Shown in pieces: positions 53,370 through 62,998 of a stretch of DNA of 64,000 nucleotides. A model generated the notes under the pieces. The model searched no databases and was not told the origin of the DNA. It saw only the letters and a list, made by a program, of their open reading frames with translations. The DNA is from Salipaludibacillus neizhouensis. GTDB lineage: Bacteria; Bacillota; Bacilli; Bacillales; Salisediminibacteriaceae. The position numbers and the translations under genes are program-made. Positions within the stretch are counted from its first letter, which is position 1. The number at the start of each line of letters is the position of its first letter. The stretch lies in the NCBI RefSeq assembly GCF_002886185.1, contig NZ_KZ614146.1, positions 439,234 through 503,233 on the forward strand, written 5' to 3'.

Positions 53370-53975
53370 ATGAAGGAAATATTTATTGCAACAAGAAATA
53401 GCGGGAAAGTAAAGGAATTTGAGGCATTTTTTCAGGAACGTGGGTTACAGGTGAAATCTCTCCTGGATCTGCCAGATGAAATTGATGTAGTAGAGGATGG
53501 TAAAACGTTTGAAGATAACGCGATAAAAAAAGCGGAAACCATCGGTAAACGAATTGGCATGCCTGTTTTAGCGGACGATTCTGGTTTGGAAGTGGATGCA
53601 TTACAAGGTGCTCCGGGGATTTACTCCGCCAGATTTGCTGGTCCAAAAAAAGATGACGGTGAAAATAATCAAAAGCTTTTGCGTGAGCTGGAAAATGTTC
53701 GTGACGAGGATAGAACTGCCAGATTTGTATGTGCACTTGCAATCTTTTTTCCTAACGGCAAGGTTCAAACAGTTCGTGGTACATGTGAAGGGAAGATTGG
53801 TTATGAATTGATGGGGGCTCATGGATTTGGGTATGACCCATTGTTCAAGATTCCAAATTCAGAACAAACGATGGCTCAATTGGAAAAACACGAGAAAAAT
53901 AAAATTAGTCATCGTGCAAAAGCGTTATTAGCTCTTGCAGATCACTGGGATGATTGGGCCGCGACGAATAAATAA
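53370..53975 (+). CDS. rdgB: XTP/dITP pyrophosphatase (RdgB/HAM1 family)
   Basis: Removes deaminated purine nucleotides (ITP, XTP and dITP) from the pool. The 201-aa protein has the N-terminal IATRNSGKVKEFEAFF, the metal-binding PVLADDSGLEVDALQGAPGIYSARFAG and the C-terminal GFGYDPLFKIP and SHRAKAL. It is the ysnA homologue, in operon with rph and ysnB. Confidence 0.95.
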   Translation: MKEIFIATRNSGKVKEFEAFFQERGLQVKSLLDLPDEIDVVEDGKTFEDNAIKKAETIGKRIGMPVLADDSGLEVDALQGAPGIYSARFAGPKKDDGENNQKLLRELENVRDEDRTARFVCALAIFFPNGKVQTVRGTCEGKIGYELMGAHGFGYDPLFKIPNSEQTMAQLEKHEKNKISHRAKALLALADHWDDWAATNK

Positions 53976-53996
53976 GTAGTAAGGAGTGAAGGAACT

Positions 53997-54512
53997 ATGA
54001 AGGCTTTAATTATGAGTGATAGTCATGGATGGGAAAAGGAAGTCCAATTACTTGTCGATCGTCATAAACAAGAAGTAGATGCTATCTTTCATTGTGGAGA
54101 TTCTGAACTAACATCGGATTCTGGTTGCTTAGAGGCTGTTACTACTGTTCGCGGGAATTGTGATTTTGGAGATGATTTCCCTGAAGAAGTCGTTGAGGAA
54201 GTAAGAGATACGCGCTTTTTAATTGCTCATGGTCATTTGTTAAATATTAAAATGACACCGACGAATCTTATTGAACGTGGGAATGAAGAGGAAGCTGATA
54301 TTTTATGTCATGGGCATTCACATATACCTGTAGCGATGCAGGAAAACAACAAAATCATCATTAATCCAGGCAGTATCCGCCTTCCGCGTCAGTATCCAAT
54401 CGGAACTTATGTGATTGTGGAAACATCAGAAGATGAGGTAGATGTGACGTTTTTATCTATGGCGGGAAATAAAATTGAAGATTTAAGTAAAAATTTTAAG
54501 AAAACCAGTTGA
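53997..54512 (+). CDS. ysnB: Metallophosphoesterase YsnB (YfcE/MJ0936 type)
   Basis: A 171-aa calcineurin-like phosphoesterase with MSDSHG (Asp-x-His), HCGDSEL, VRGNCDFG, IAHGH and CHGHSHIP, the full set of ligands for a dinuclear metal centre. Relatives hydrolyse phosphodiesters such as cyclic nucleotides. AAGGAG precedes the ATG. Last gene of rph-rdgB-ysnB. Confidence 0.9.
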   Translation: MKALIMSDSHGWEKEVQLLVDRHKQEVDAIFHCGDSELTSDSGCLEAVTTVRGNCDFGDDFPEEVVEEVRDTRFLIAHGHLLNIKMTPTNLIERGNEEEADILCHGHSHIPVAMQENNKIIINPGSIRLPRQYPIGTYVIVETSEDEVDVTFLSMAGNKIEDLSKNFKKTS

Positions 54513-54537
54513 CATATTGGCTGAGATTGTTTATATT
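54509..54537 (+). promoter_or_regulatory. Strong sigmaA promoter of the tRNA pair
   Basis: TTGACA (54509-54514) and TATATT (54532-54537) with 17-bp spacing, beginning within the ysnB stop region. The spacer and -10 overlap the left arm of a 14-bp inverted repeat (GCTGAGATTGTTTA at 54520-54533, complement at 54585-54598). Confidence 0.8.
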
Positions 54538-54660
54538 AGATATTGTCGCTGTTAACAAAAACAGTTACTAACGCAAAAATATTTTAAACAATCTCAGCTC
54601 TTTACATAGTTTATAACTGAGAGAGTGACCGATCGATAGTAATAAAGTTTTGTTTTATAT

Positions 54661-54734
54661 GCGGGTGTAGTTTAGTGGTAAAACCTCAGCCTTCCAAGCT
54701 GATGATGTGAGTTCGATTCTCATCACCCGCTCCA
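54661..54734 (+). tRNA. tRNA-Gly (anticodon TCC)
   Basis: Seven-base acceptor stem GCGGGTG / CACCCGC, a D-arm with AGTTTAGTGGTAAAA, anticodon stem TCAGC / GCTGA with loop CTTCCAA, T-loop GTTCGATTC and an encoded CCA end. 74 bases. Confidence 0.97.
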
Positions 54735-54740
54735 AATAAT

Positions 54741-54817
<77 letters not shown>

Positions 54818-54831
54818 TACATAAACTTTCA

Positions 54832-54858
54832 AACCTCTTGGTTATCAAGGGGTTTTTT
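54832..54858 (+). terminator. Terminator of the tRNA operon
   Basis: AACCTCTTG / CAAGGGGTT stem, five-base loop, six T residues. Confidence 0.88.
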
Positions 54859-55085
54859 GTTTGTTTTAAAAGAGGAGTAGGCAGCTTTAACTTAACTGTG
54901 AGTTCTTTTCCTAATGGCTGGCTTTATTTTGAAAAAATTCTTGAAGTAGCGAAAGCGTCCGCCTAGAGCGAATTCAAGCGTCTCTCTGTCCTAAATGAAC
55001 TATCTATCAGAACAACTTCACTATTAGTTTCACTTCGTTTTGGATACTTTAATAAAAAGAGAAGTTTTATTAAAGGAGCTCTATC
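54859..55085. other. Gene-free stretch with a short dispersed-repeat fragment
   Basis: Near 54946-54985 GTAGCGAAAGCGTCCGCCTAGAGCG resembles the inverted core of the Bacillaceae repeat. No gene is seen. Confidence 0.4.
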
Positions 55086-55811
55086 ATGTCCCTAGACGCG
55101 TTAATTATGGGCGTTGCTTTTATCCTCATCCACTTATTCGCAAACAATCTTATACCATCAGAGAGAATTCGACGATTAAAGTGGTTTTCATTTTCCGGAG
55201 GTCTAGCTGTATCCTATGTATTTGTCTACGTTCTTCCCACTCTGCATAAAGAACAAATTATTGTTAAAAAATATGGAGATTACTTTACGATGGAATCGGA
55301 ATTATATTTTGTTGGTTTAATAGGACTAATCATATTTTATGGGATACAAAAGGTTGTTAGGAACGCACAAAAAACATCGTCGCCAGGCAAAGTTAAAACG
55401 CTATTTTGGTTACAAATCATCTTTTTTGGCGTCTATAATATGCTAGTGGCCTATACTGTTATTTCGCATGAGGTTTTGGGTATACAAGCGGTATTTTACG
55501 GTCTTGCAGTTGGAATGCACTTTATCGCGGTTGCTCATGATTTATGGAGGGAATACCCGGAGATCTATAATAAAGTAGGAAAATACGTTCTAGCCTTTGG
55601 CATCGTCGCCGGATGGACTTTAGGTATCGGAGTTAACCTTTCTCCTTTAACGGAATCAGTTATCTTTGCCTTTATTTCAGGAGCAATGATCTTAAATGTT
55701 TTAAAATATGAACTGCCTCCAGATGATGAAGCACACTTTATTACGTTTTCTATTGGCGTGATTTCATACACTACCATTACGATGTCGCTTAAGTTTTTCT
55801 TTCAGTGGTAA
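55086..55811 (+). CDS. Multi-spanning membrane protein, ZIP-like
   Basis: A 241-aa protein with about seven hydrophobic helices and a short basic loop near residue 95-105 (RNAQKTSSPGKVK). AAAGGAGC precedes the ATG. Segments such as GGLAVSYVFVYVLPTLHKE and GLAVGMHFIAVAHDLWREY place histidines and polar residues in helices, reminiscent of ZIP metal transporters, but the canonical HNxxD motif is absent. Treated as unknown. Confidence 0.7.
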   Translation: MSLDALIMGVAFILIHLFANNLIPSERIRRLKWFSFSGGLAVSYVFVYVLPTLHKEQIIVKKYGDYFTMESELYFVGLIGLIIFYGIQKVVRNAQKTSSPGKVKTLFWLQIIFFGVYNMLVAYTVISHEVLGIQAVFYGLAVGMHFIAVAHDLWREYPEIYNKVGKYVLAFGIVAGWTLGIGVNLSPLTESVIFAFISGAMILNVLKYELPPDDEAHFITFSIGVISYTTITMSLKFFFQW

Positions 55812-55900
55812 TCTTCTGTTTCCTTTACCAAGATGAAATTTCTTGGCACGGGTAGAAAGAAAAGAAAGGAAGGGCAAAGCCGATCTTCATCGACTTTGGC

Positions 55901-56230
55901 CTATTCAATACGTTCCATGGATTTTAAATCGTTAATTTTAATCCATTCCCCTGAAATTTTTAATTGGTGAAGTTGATGATCGATATGGTCAATGACTCCA
56001 CTGATTTCGGTATCATATCCATTATTCCAATAAATGATGCGTACATCGATTGTGTAATTCAAGGACTCCATGGCAACAAAGCCGAGCTCTGTTAACTCAT
56101 AGTCATTTAGGTTTGGTTTGGGGTCCTTTGTCACTTCTCTGTTTCGGTTACGTAATGCCTGGATATGTTCAGGAAGCATCATTCGGCTTCCTTCCCACAT
56201 AAGGTTACCTCTCTTGATGTAATCACTCAT
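55901..56230 (-). CDS. YolD-like family protein
   Basis: A 109-aa protein with the YolD-like domain: RGNLMWEGSRMMLPEHIQAL at the N-terminus, then a beta-rich half with YELTELGFVAMESLNYTIDVRIIYW and GEWIKINDLKSMERIE. YolD proteins occur next to UvrX-type Y polymerases and are thought to assist them. The ATG overlaps the uvrX stop by four bases, so they are one operon under the LexA box. Confidence 0.88.
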   Translation of the reverse strand: MSDYIKRGNLMWEGSRMMLPEHIQALRNRNREVTKDPKPNLNDYELTELGFVAMESLNYTIDVRIIYWNNGYDTEISGVIDHIDHQLHQLKISGEWIKINDLKSMERIE

Positions 56231-57459
56231 TTATAATGTCCTCCTATTTTCGCAGCACGTTCATCGGATTGACTGGCTTGAAGAAGAGCAGATGCCCGAC
56301 GAATTGAGGTTTTTCCATACTTTACGTTAATTTCATCCATTGTATAGCCAAGTTGAATACGATGTTCCTGGTCGGGATCAAACAGACTTAGTTGAACCAT
56401 CTGATCACTCGTAAGACTGGATAAGGAGACGCCAAGGCGACGGATGGGAAACGTATCCCAAAATGTTTCCAAGAGCTCACAGGCGTAATGAAACACAGAT
56501 GTGGTGACATTGGTTGGTTCCATCATAGTAAGCTGTCGATGAAAGCCGGTTGGGTGATCGTAGCTTGCTCCTGACATGCTTAGAGTGATCGTTTGTCCCA
56601 TGACGTGAGAGCTTCTTGCACGCAGACAAACTTCTTCGCAAAGCTCCAGCAATACCACTTTGATATCTTCCTTTTTATGATAGTCTGAAGGAAGGGTCAT
56701 CCCGTGCCCGATTGCTTTTTGACTATTCGTGGAAGAGGTGGAAACTGGAGAATAATCAACACCATTTGCATTCATCCATAAAACCTGTCCGTGTATTCCC
56801 CATCTATTTTTTATCTTTTTCACATCTGTTTGTGCCAGTTCTCCGATTGTTCGTATAGCCATCATTCGTAAATGATGACTCATCCGAGTTCCTGCCCGGA
56901 ACAAGTTTTCGATTGGCATCGGCCATAACGTATGAGTCAGTTCCTCTTTTTTCAGGTGAAAAATACCTTCTTTCGTTTTTTTAGCGAAATTATCACATGC
57001 CATTTTGGCTAAAACTTTGTTTTCTCCAATTCCCACCCGAGCGCGGACGCGGATCTGTTTCTGGATGTCGTGTTGAATCTGGCGGGCTATCTCATAGGGG
57101 TCACCGAATAATTTTTGAGAATGGGTAAGATCCATGAACTGCTCATCAATGCTGTACGGTTCTACGATGTCGGTATACCTTTCCAAAATTTCAGTGATTG
57201 CTAACGAACTATCAATGTATTCCTGCATCGTTGGAGGTACAACGACCAGGTGTGGACATTTTTGCTGCGCTTCCCACAACCGTTCGCCATTTTTAATACC
57301 TGACTTCTTGGCGAGAGGACAAGCAGCTAAAATAACACCGGATCTTCGTTTGGGGTCTCCGGAAACGACGAGAGGCTGATCTAGGTTTTTATAATGCTTC
57401 GCTTTTTCCACAGAGGCAAAGAATGATTGCATATCAACTAAAAAGATGACTTTTTTCAT
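56227..57459 (-). CDS. uvrX: Y-family DNA polymerase, UvrX/YqjW type
   Basis: A translesion-synthesis polymerase of 410 aa. It shows the palm motifs FLVDMQSFFASVEKA (first catalytic Asp) and EPYSIDEQFMDLT (catalytic Asp-Glu), fingers with GVILAACPLAKKSGI, thumb helix-hairpin-helix, little finger domain, and a clamp-binding QLSLFDP near the C-terminus. AGGAGGG lies before the ATG. A LexA box lies 53 bases upstream, so it is part of the SOS response. It may be mobile in origin, as uvrX-yolD pairs often travel on phages and plasmids. Confidence 0.92.
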   Translation of the reverse strand: MKKVIFLVDMQSFFASVEKAKHYKNLDQPLVVSGDPKRRSGVILAACPLAKKSGIKNGERLWEAQQKCPHLVVVPPTMQEYIDSSLAITEILERYTDIVEPYSIDEQFMDLTHSQKLFGDPYEIARQIQHDIQKQIRVRARVGIGENKVLAKMACDNFAKKTKEGIFHLKKEELTHTLWPMPIENLFRAGTRMSHHLRMMAIRTIGELAQTDVKKIKNRWGIHGQVLWMNANGVDYSPVSTSSTNSQKAIGHGMTLPSDYHKKEDIKVVLLELCEEVCLRARSSHVMGQTITLSMSGASYDHPTGFHRQLTMMEPTNVTTSVFHYACELLETFWDTFPIRRLGVSLSSLTSDQMVQLSLFDPDQEHRIQLGYTMDEINVKYGKTSIRRASALLQASQSDERAAKIGGHYK

Positions 57460-57511
57460 AGCTGTAATCCCTCCTTAGGCACAATAATACCTAAGGAGTC
57501 GGAAGAAAACA

Positions 57512-57525
57512 AGAACATTTGTTCG
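57512..57525 (-). promoter_or_regulatory. LexA box upstream of uvrX
   Basis: The minus strand reads CGAACAAATGTTCT, matching the Gram-positive SOS box CGAACNNNNGTTCG at all but the last position. Confidence 0.8.
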
Positions 57526-57655
57526 GTAATATTTGGGTCTCATAATTCAATTGATCGGAAAAGAACTCATATACGAAGAGAGACATGGGGAAATATAATG
57601 CAGAGGGTAATAAAAAATATTTTTAATAATCTTTTTGAGACGTCATCAATGTCAG

Positions 57656-58057
57656 TTAGTGACTGGAAGAAAGGAAATTACGTGTATCTATTCCATCAAG
57701 CATAAGTGTCATGTCCTCGTGTGAAGATTTGACAGAGAAAGAAACGACGTGCCAGCCTTTTAATTTCAAATATAATAAAGAGAGTCTAGAAAAAAGCGTT
57801 CTAGGTTTTTCTTCAATGAAAGCCACTCTAAATGGTTCGAGTGCTAAAGGGATAAATACAAAATTAAGTTGCAAACCGCATGATACATAGTATCTTCGAG
57901 CAACAAGGGCTTCATATAATTGTCGTTGACTGTCCGTTAAGATACTTAGTTCGTATTTTTTCACAGTAGTAAAATAGGGGCGCGAATAGTGTACGGTCAT
58001 GGTATGTGTTAATACGATAACGAACATAGCTATCAGCATAAAGAAGAGAGTAGTCAT
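57656..58057 (-). CDS. Hypothetical membrane-anchored protein
   Basis: A 133-aa protein with one N-terminal membrane helix (LFFMLIAMFVIVLTHTMTVHY) and a basic cytoplasmic-type remainder of about 110 residues. GAGGATGG lies upstream of the ATG. No family is recognised. It lies between the uvrX operon and the divergent ysoA gene. Coding status is good, function unknown. Confidence 0.6.
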   Translation of the reverse strand: MTTLFFMLIAMFVIVLTHTMTVHYSRPYFTTVKKYELSILTDSQRQLYEALVARRYYVSCGLQLNFVFIPLALEPFRVAFIEEKPRTLFSRLSLLYLKLKGWHVVSFSVKSSHEDMTLMLDGIDTRNFLSSSH

Positions 58058-58277
58058 TTTTATCCATCCTCACTTTCTATCTATCGATTGAAAAACTATA
58101 TGTATACTTAACATTTTCAAAATCGTTGAAAAATAAACGTGAATCACAAAAGTATTGAAAAAAGACGACGATAGTCATAATTGTATTTGTTTTTCTACTT
58201 GACAATTGATAAACTAATGAGACAGATGTGAGAAATCTACATAATACAGAATTAAAAACGAAAGGAGGATAGCTAAA

Positions 58278-59339
58278 ATGGGGAAGCAGGCAAATGGTCA
58301 TGATGACAATGTTATCCTTTTTCCAGGACTTGTTGCAAGGCTTGTAGAAAAAGGAATGTCATCTTTAAAAGAGAAAAAATTGTATGATGCGCTAACATAT
58401 TTTAAACAGTCGACAGATTTGGAACCGCAGCATCCACAAGCCCGTTATGGACTAGTCATCACGAATATCGAGCTGAACCGTTTAAATGAGGCAAAGAAAT
58501 ATTGTGAATCCATGCTTAAAGAAGGGATTGGAGAATATTTTGATGTGCTTCAAGTTTACGTCTCTCTTCTTATTCAGTTAGGTGATTACGAAGAAGTAGT
58601 AGGATTACTGGAGACGGTAATGACAGAAGAGAAACTGCCTGCAAAAATGGCAGAATCATTTTACCACTTGTTGGATTTCGCAAGGAATATGACAGAAGGG
58701 TTTGAAGAGATCGCGGACGAAGTAGACTTCGGGGAAAAGGATTCGCTTGAAATGGTCCCTTCAACCGATGAACTTATTAAGGTTTTGGAAAAGGGTCATC
58801 CTGATCAGCAATGGGGGGCGATTCAACAACTGAGTCACTATGACTCCAGTGAGGTTCAAAATGCGTATCGTGCTTTTCTGAAAGATAAAGATCATTCACC
58901 AGTTCTAAAAAGCTATCTCCTTCAAATTTTAAGAGAAATGAAGCATCAAGGAGTATATGAAGTACATAAATTTAATGAGCAGTATCAAGTGAATATTGAA
59001 GACTTGGAAGATGTATTTCATGAAAAGTTTGGAAACGAAGTGATTCACAGACTTGAACATGAACTCGGACAAGAAAATCCATCATTATTTGAAATGGTGG
59101 GGCAAGTCTGGTGGCACTATTTATTTGCGATATACCCTCAGGCACCCATTCCTTTAGATATTGAAGTGTGGGCTTGTGCCTTGCATCACATGGGAAACAG
59201 TTTAATGGAAGAGGAAACGTCGTATATAGAAGATGTCCTTCCATTCTATGGAAGCGAAAAAGAAGCAACAGTAACCGCAGTGAAACAAATGAAGGAAATC
59301 GAGTCATTACTATTTGCAACGGATCAGACACATACATAA
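58278..59339 (+). CDS. ysoA: TPR-repeat protein YsoA
   Basis: A 353-aa protein, mostly helical. The N-terminal part has TPR units (GMSSLKEKKLYDALTYFKQSTDLEPQHPQARYGLVITNIELNRLNEAKKYCESML, about residues 27-80, and a further unit to 120), followed by an acidic helical domain. It lies directly upstream of tig-clpX-lonB, the position of ysoA in B. subtilis. GAAAGGAGG precedes the ATG. Likely a protein-interaction scaffold; no enzyme motif. Confidence 0.85.
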   Translation: MGKQANGHDDNVILFPGLVARLVEKGMSSLKEKKLYDALTYFKQSTDLEPQHPQARYGLVITNIELNRLNEAKKYCESMLKEGIGEYFDVLQVYVSLLIQLGDYEEVVGLLETVMTEEKLPAKMAESFYHLLDFARNMTEGFEEIADEVDFGEKDSLEMVPSTDELIKVLEKGHPDQQWGAIQQLSHYDSSEVQNAYRAFLKDKDHSPVLKSYLLQILREMKHQGVYEVHKFNEQYQVNIEDLEDVFHEKFGNEVIHRLEHELGQENPSLFEMVGQVWWHYLFAIYPQAPIPLDIEVWACALHHMGNSLMEEETSYIEDVLPFYGSEKEATVTAVKQMKEIESLLFATDQTHT

Positions 59340-59394
59340 TAATGGAAAAGAAATTACATACAGATATCTGCATTTTCTAATCAAGCAGAAATCA

Positions 59395-59422
59395 TTGAAA
59401 TGAATGCAACGTGTGTTATAAT
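59395..59422 (+). promoter_or_regulatory. Promoter of tig
   Basis: TTGAAA (59395-59400) and an extended -10 TGT-TATAAT (59414-59422) with 16-bp spacing. Confidence 0.75.
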
Positions 59423-59485
59423 GTAGGGGTTGCAAAAAGCTGAAGCGATAAATATGATTTTTTTTATGTTGGAGGGAAAGTATAC

Positions 59486-60781
59486 ATGACAGCTAAATGG
59501 GAAAAAAAAGAAGGTAACTCCGGAGTCTTAACTGTGGAAGTGAACAGTGAGCGCGTAGACGATGCCTTAGATCAAGCATTTAAAAAAGTATCTAAACAGG
59601 TGAATATTCCAGGATTTCGTAAAGGCCGTGTACCGCGTCCGATTTTCGAACAACGTTTTGGTGTAGAATCACTATATCAAGATGCATTGGATATTCTGTT
59701 GCCACAAGCTTATACAGAAGCAGTGGAAGAAACGGGAATTAATCCTGTGGACCAGCCTGATATTGATATTGGTGATATGGAAAAGAGTAAGCCTTTATCT
59801 TTCACAGCAACTGTAATTGTGAAACCAGAAGTGAAACTTGGTGAGTATAAAGGATTAACAGTAGAGGAAGAAGATACTACTGTTACGGATGAAGATGTGG
59901 ATCAGGAAATTACACAACTTCAAGAAAAGAACGCAGATCTTGTCGCTGTAGAAGATGGAGAAGTGCAACAAGGCGATACAGTGGTAATGGATTTTGAAGG
60001 ATTTGTAGACGGCGAACCTTTTGAAGGTGGAACAGCTGAAAACTATTCTTTGGAAATTGGCTCAGGTCAATTCATTCCAGGGTTTGAAGAACAGCTTACA
60101 GGTGCAAAATCCGGAGCGGATACAGAAGTAAATGTAGAGTTTCCTGAAGACTATCATTCAGAGGAACTAGCTGGTAAAAAAGCGACATTTAAGGTGAAAG
60201 TTCATGATATTAAGCGTAAAGATCTTCCTGAACTTGACGATGAATTCGCGAAAGATGTCAATGAAGAGTATGAAACGTTAGAAGACTTGAAGAAAAATAC
60301 TCGCGAAAAGCTGGAAACGGCAAAACAACAAGAAGCAGACGCTAAGAAAAAGGATGTTCTTGTTGAAAAAGCAGCAGAAAATGCTGAAGTTGACATTCCT
60401 GAAGCAATGGTTAAGACAGAAGTCGACCGTATGCTCGAAGAATTCGGTCAACGTTTGCAGTCACAAGGGATGTCTTTAGACATGTATTACCAATTCTCTC
60501 AAACAGATGAAGAAGGTATGAAAGAGCAATTTAAAGAAGACGCTGAAAAGCGTGTTCGAATGAACTTGACTCTTGAAGCTATTTCTATTGAAGAAGAATT
60601 GGAAGCATCAGATGAAGATGTTGATAAAGAAATTGAGCAAATGGCTGGCATGTATCAGCGCTCTGCCGATGAAATTAAACAGATTCTTGCAATGCAGGGT
60701 GGAGTAGATACGCTTAAGAATGATTTAAAAGTTCGAAAAGCAATTGACTTCTTAGTAGATAACAGCAAAAAAGAAAAATAA
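59486..60781 (+). CDS. tig: Trigger factor
   Basis: Ribosome-bound chaperone and peptidyl-prolyl isomerase, 431 aa. The N-terminal ribosome-binding signature is [21 protein letters not shown] (GFRxGxxP). The FKBP domain spans about residues 160-245 ([34 protein letters not shown]), followed by the helical C-terminal arm domain. TTGGAGGG precedes the ATG. Monocistronic with a terminator; strongly acidic. Confidence 0.97.
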   Translation: MTAKWEKKEGNSGVLTVEVNSERVDDALDQAFKKVSKQVNIPGFRKGRVPRPIFEQRFGVESLYQDALDILLPQAYTEAVEETGINPVDQPDIDIGDMEKSKPLSFTATVIVKPEVKLGEYKGLTVEEEDTTVTDEDVDQEITQLQEKNADLVAVEDGEVQQGDTVVMDFEGFVDGEPFEGGTAENYSLEIGSGQFIPGFEEQLTGAKSGADTEVNVEFPEDYHSEELAGKKATFKVKVHDIKRKDLPELDDEFAKDVNEEYETLEDLKKNTREKLETAKQQEADAKKKDVLVEKAAENAEVDIPEAMVKTEVDRMLEEFGQRLQSQGMSLDMYYQFSQTDEEGMKEQFKEDAEKRVRMNLTLEAISIEEELEASDEDVDKEIEQMAGMYQRSADEIKQILAMQGGVDTLKNDLKVRKAIDFLVDNSKKEK

Positions 60782-61139
60782 TTATTTAGTAGGGCAAGGC
60801 GCGAAGTAATTCGTGCCTTGCTTTATACATAACCTAATTACATAAAGCTTAAAGCGAATAACTTGACTTTTAAACCGTGACTCCCGTATTCTAGATCAGA
60901 CTTAGAAGATTTGATTACCCTTTCTTTATGCTCCCGAAATAAAATGTGGTACAATTTAAGGAAAAGGTGTCAAATACAATCTTTTAAGGAAACAAAAATA
61001 AATTTAGTGATCATCGTATGAGAACGTGATTAAAAACAGATACGGCTACGTACAATGTAAAGATAGCATAATAAAATATCGAACAGACGAATTTAAGGTT
61101 TCCGTGCGAGTTTCAATTTTACTGTAAGGGGTGAAGAGA
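60782..61139. other. Intergenic region tig-clpX: terminator and promoters
   Basis: Contains the tig terminator (60794-60825), a candidate sigmaA promoter TTGACT-18-TATTCT (60863-60892) and an extended -10 TGG-TACAAT (60947-60955) closer to clpX. The leader before clpX would be about 180 bases. No CtsR direct repeat or CIRCE inverted repeat was seen, so heat-shock control by those regulators is not supported. Confidence 0.55.
60794..60825 (+). terminator. Terminator after tig
   Basis: GCAAGGCGCGAA / TTCGTGCCTTGC stem (one G-T pair), four-base loop and TTTAT tail. Confidence 0.8.
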
Positions 61140-62411
61140 ATGTTTAAATTTAATGAGGAAAAAGGGCAGTTAAAATGCTCTTTTTGTGGAAAGACACAAG
61201 ATCAAGTGAGAAAGTTAGTTGCCGGACCTGGCGTGTATATATGTGATGAATGTATCGAGCTTTGTACAGAAATTGTAGAAGAGGAGCTAGGTAGCGAAGA
61301 GGAAGTGGAGATGGAAGACATTCCAAAGCCTCAGGAAATTCGTGAGATATTAAACGACTATGTCATTGGTCAGGACCAAGCGAAGAAAACTCTATCCGTA
61401 GCTGTTTACAATCATTATAAGCGTGTCAATGCGACAACGAAAAATGATGAAGTGGAACTAGCGAAAAGTAATATTTGCTTGATCGGTCCAACAGGTAGTG
61501 GTAAAACATTATTAGCTCAAACGCTAGCTAGAATTTTAAATGTTCCGTTTGCTATTGCAGATGCAACATCATTAACAGAAGCCGGGTATGTTGGTGAAGA
61601 TGTGGAAAACATTCTGTTGAAGCTTATTCAAGCAGCAGATTATGATGTTGAAAAAGCAGAGCGCGGTATCATTTATATTGATGAGATCGACAAAGTGGCC
61701 CGAAAATCAGAGAATCCTTCGATTACAAGAGATGTTTCTGGTGAAGGTGTTCAACAAGCATTATTAAAAATTCTTGAGGGAACAACAGCGAGCGTACCTC
61801 CACAAGGTGGACGAAAGCATCCTCATCAAGAATTCATTCAAATTGATACAACCAACGTACTGTTTATTGTTGGGGGAGCATTTGATGGTATCGATCAAAT
61901 TATTAAACGACGTTTAGGCAAAAAAGTTATTGGTTTTGGTTCCGATATAGATAAGGATGACTTGAAGGAAGACCAATATTTATCAAAGATTTTACCAGAA
62001 GATTTGCTTAAATACGGACTTATTCCAGAGTTTATTGGTCGACTTCCGGTTATTGCGAGCTTGGAACATTTAGATGAAGCTGCATTAGTAGAGATCCTAA
62101 CTGCACCTAAAAATGCTCTCGTCAAACAGTATCAGAAGCTGTTGGAATTAGATGAAGTGGAGTTAGAATTTACTGAGGGTGCACTTCGTGAAGTGGCTCA
62201 TCAAGCAATTGAGCGAAAGACAGGGGCTCGAGGACTAAGATCCATTATTGAGTCAATGATGCTTGATGTCATGTATGAACTTCCATCACGTGAGGATATT
62301 GCTAAATGTATCATCACAGATGAAACGGTCCGTGATCTTAAAAGACCAACGCTTCTTTCCAAAGATGGGGAAGAAATCAAAGATCAAAAAGAACCAAAGG
62401 AAAGTGCATAA
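61140..62411 (+). CDS. clpX: ATP-dependent Clp protease ATP-binding subunit ClpX
   Basis: AAA+ unfoldase for ClpP, 423 aa. The N-terminal C4 zinc finger is [15 protein letters not shown] with CDECIELC. Then Walker A GPTGSGKT, pore loop GYVGEDVE, Walker [13 protein letters not shown] pore loop RKHPHQE, the IGF ClpP-contact loop KVIGFGSD and sensor 2 GARGLRSI. The ATG at 61140 is spaced correctly from AAGGGGTG. Between tig and lonB as in B. subtilis. Confidence 0.97.
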   Translation: MFKFNEEKGQLKCSFCGKTQDQVRKLVAGPGVYICDECIELCTEIVEEELGSEEEVEMEDIPKPQEIREILNDYVIGQDQAKKTLSVAVYNHYKRVNATTKNDEVELAKSNICLIGPTGSGKTLLAQTLARILNVPFAIADATSLTEAGYVGEDVENILLKLIQAADYDVEKAERGIIYIDEIDKVARKSENPSITRDVSGEGVQQALLKILEGTTASVPPQGGRKHPHQEFIQIDTTNVLFIVGGAFDGIDQIIKRRLGKKVIGFGSDIDKDDLKEDQYLSKILPEDLLKYGLIPEFIGRLPVIASLEHLDEAALVEILTAPKNALVKQYQKLLELDEVELEFTEGALREVAHQAIERKTGARGLRSIIESMMLDVMYELPSREDIAKCIITDETVRDLKRPTLLSKDGEEIKDQKEPKESA

Positions 62412-62418
62412 TACAATC

Positions 62419-62457
62419 AAAACCGCTTAAAGGCCTCGGCTTTTAAGCGGTTTTTTT
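62419..62457 (+). terminator. Terminator after clpX
   Basis: AAAACCGCTTAAA pairs with TTTTAAGCGGTTTT around a nine-base loop, then a T run. Confidence 0.9.
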
Positions 62458-62514
62458 CTGTTTAGGTGGCTCAGTTTAGTTATAAAGTTTTTAGTTTTTT
62501 ACATATTGTTGTTG

Positions 62515-62660
62515 ACTCTTGAACAGAGGTTCTCGAATCCGCTCTAGGCGGACGCTTTCCGCGGGCAACGACTTCAGCCTCTTAGGGAAAGTTCGCCCTG
62601 CAGGGGTCTTCAGTCGTTGCTAATCCGCAGGAGTCGCCGTCTTCGCTTCTTCGAGTTATT
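62515..62660. repeat. Dispersed Bacillaceae intergenic repeat, orientation 1
   Basis: GAACAGAGGTTCTCGAATCC, GCTCTAGGCGGACGCTTTCC and GCGGGCAACGACTTCAGCC, ending with CCGCAGGAGTCGCCGTCTTC. GC-rich against an AT-rich background and self-complementary in parts. The 540-base clpX-lonB gap consists mainly of this and the inverted copy that follows. Confidence 0.7.
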
Positions 62661-62764
62661 TAAGTTAACGTAGCTAGCCTTTCTACATGGTTGGTGTTTA
62701 TTTACTTTTTTAAGCCTCTTATCAGAAACAATAACGGTTACCTAAACTGCTTTATAATAAATTG

Positions 62765-62880
62765 TTGTTTGGAAGAATCCGCGAGACTCCTGTGGAAGAA
62801 TGATCCAAGCGAGACCCCGCAGAGCGTTTGTTAGCTCGAGGAGGCTCCACGGAAAGCGAGCGGTCATTCTTCCAAACAAC
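62765..62880. repeat. Dispersed Bacillaceae intergenic repeat, orientation 2
   Basis: GGAAGAATCCGCGAGACTCC at the left and AGCGAGCGGTCATTCTTCC at the right give terminal inverted ends. The middle carries GACCCCGCAGAGCG and CGAGGAGGCTCCACGGAAAG. It is inverted relative to the neighbouring copy 100 bases away. Confidence 0.75.
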
Positions 62881-62998
62881 CTTTCGTGATATCTATTGCG
62901 TCATTGCTTCTCCAATTTTTACCTCCTTCCAAAATACAGATTAACTAAACATGGTCGGGAGAGACTAAGTGAACCATGTAATATTAGGAGGATGAAGG

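Noticed and set aside
60863-61139. CtsR or HrcA (CIRCE) operator before clpX
   Set aside because: No GGTCAAA direct repeat or TTAGCACTC inverted repeat was found; a single GTGTCAAAT is not enough.
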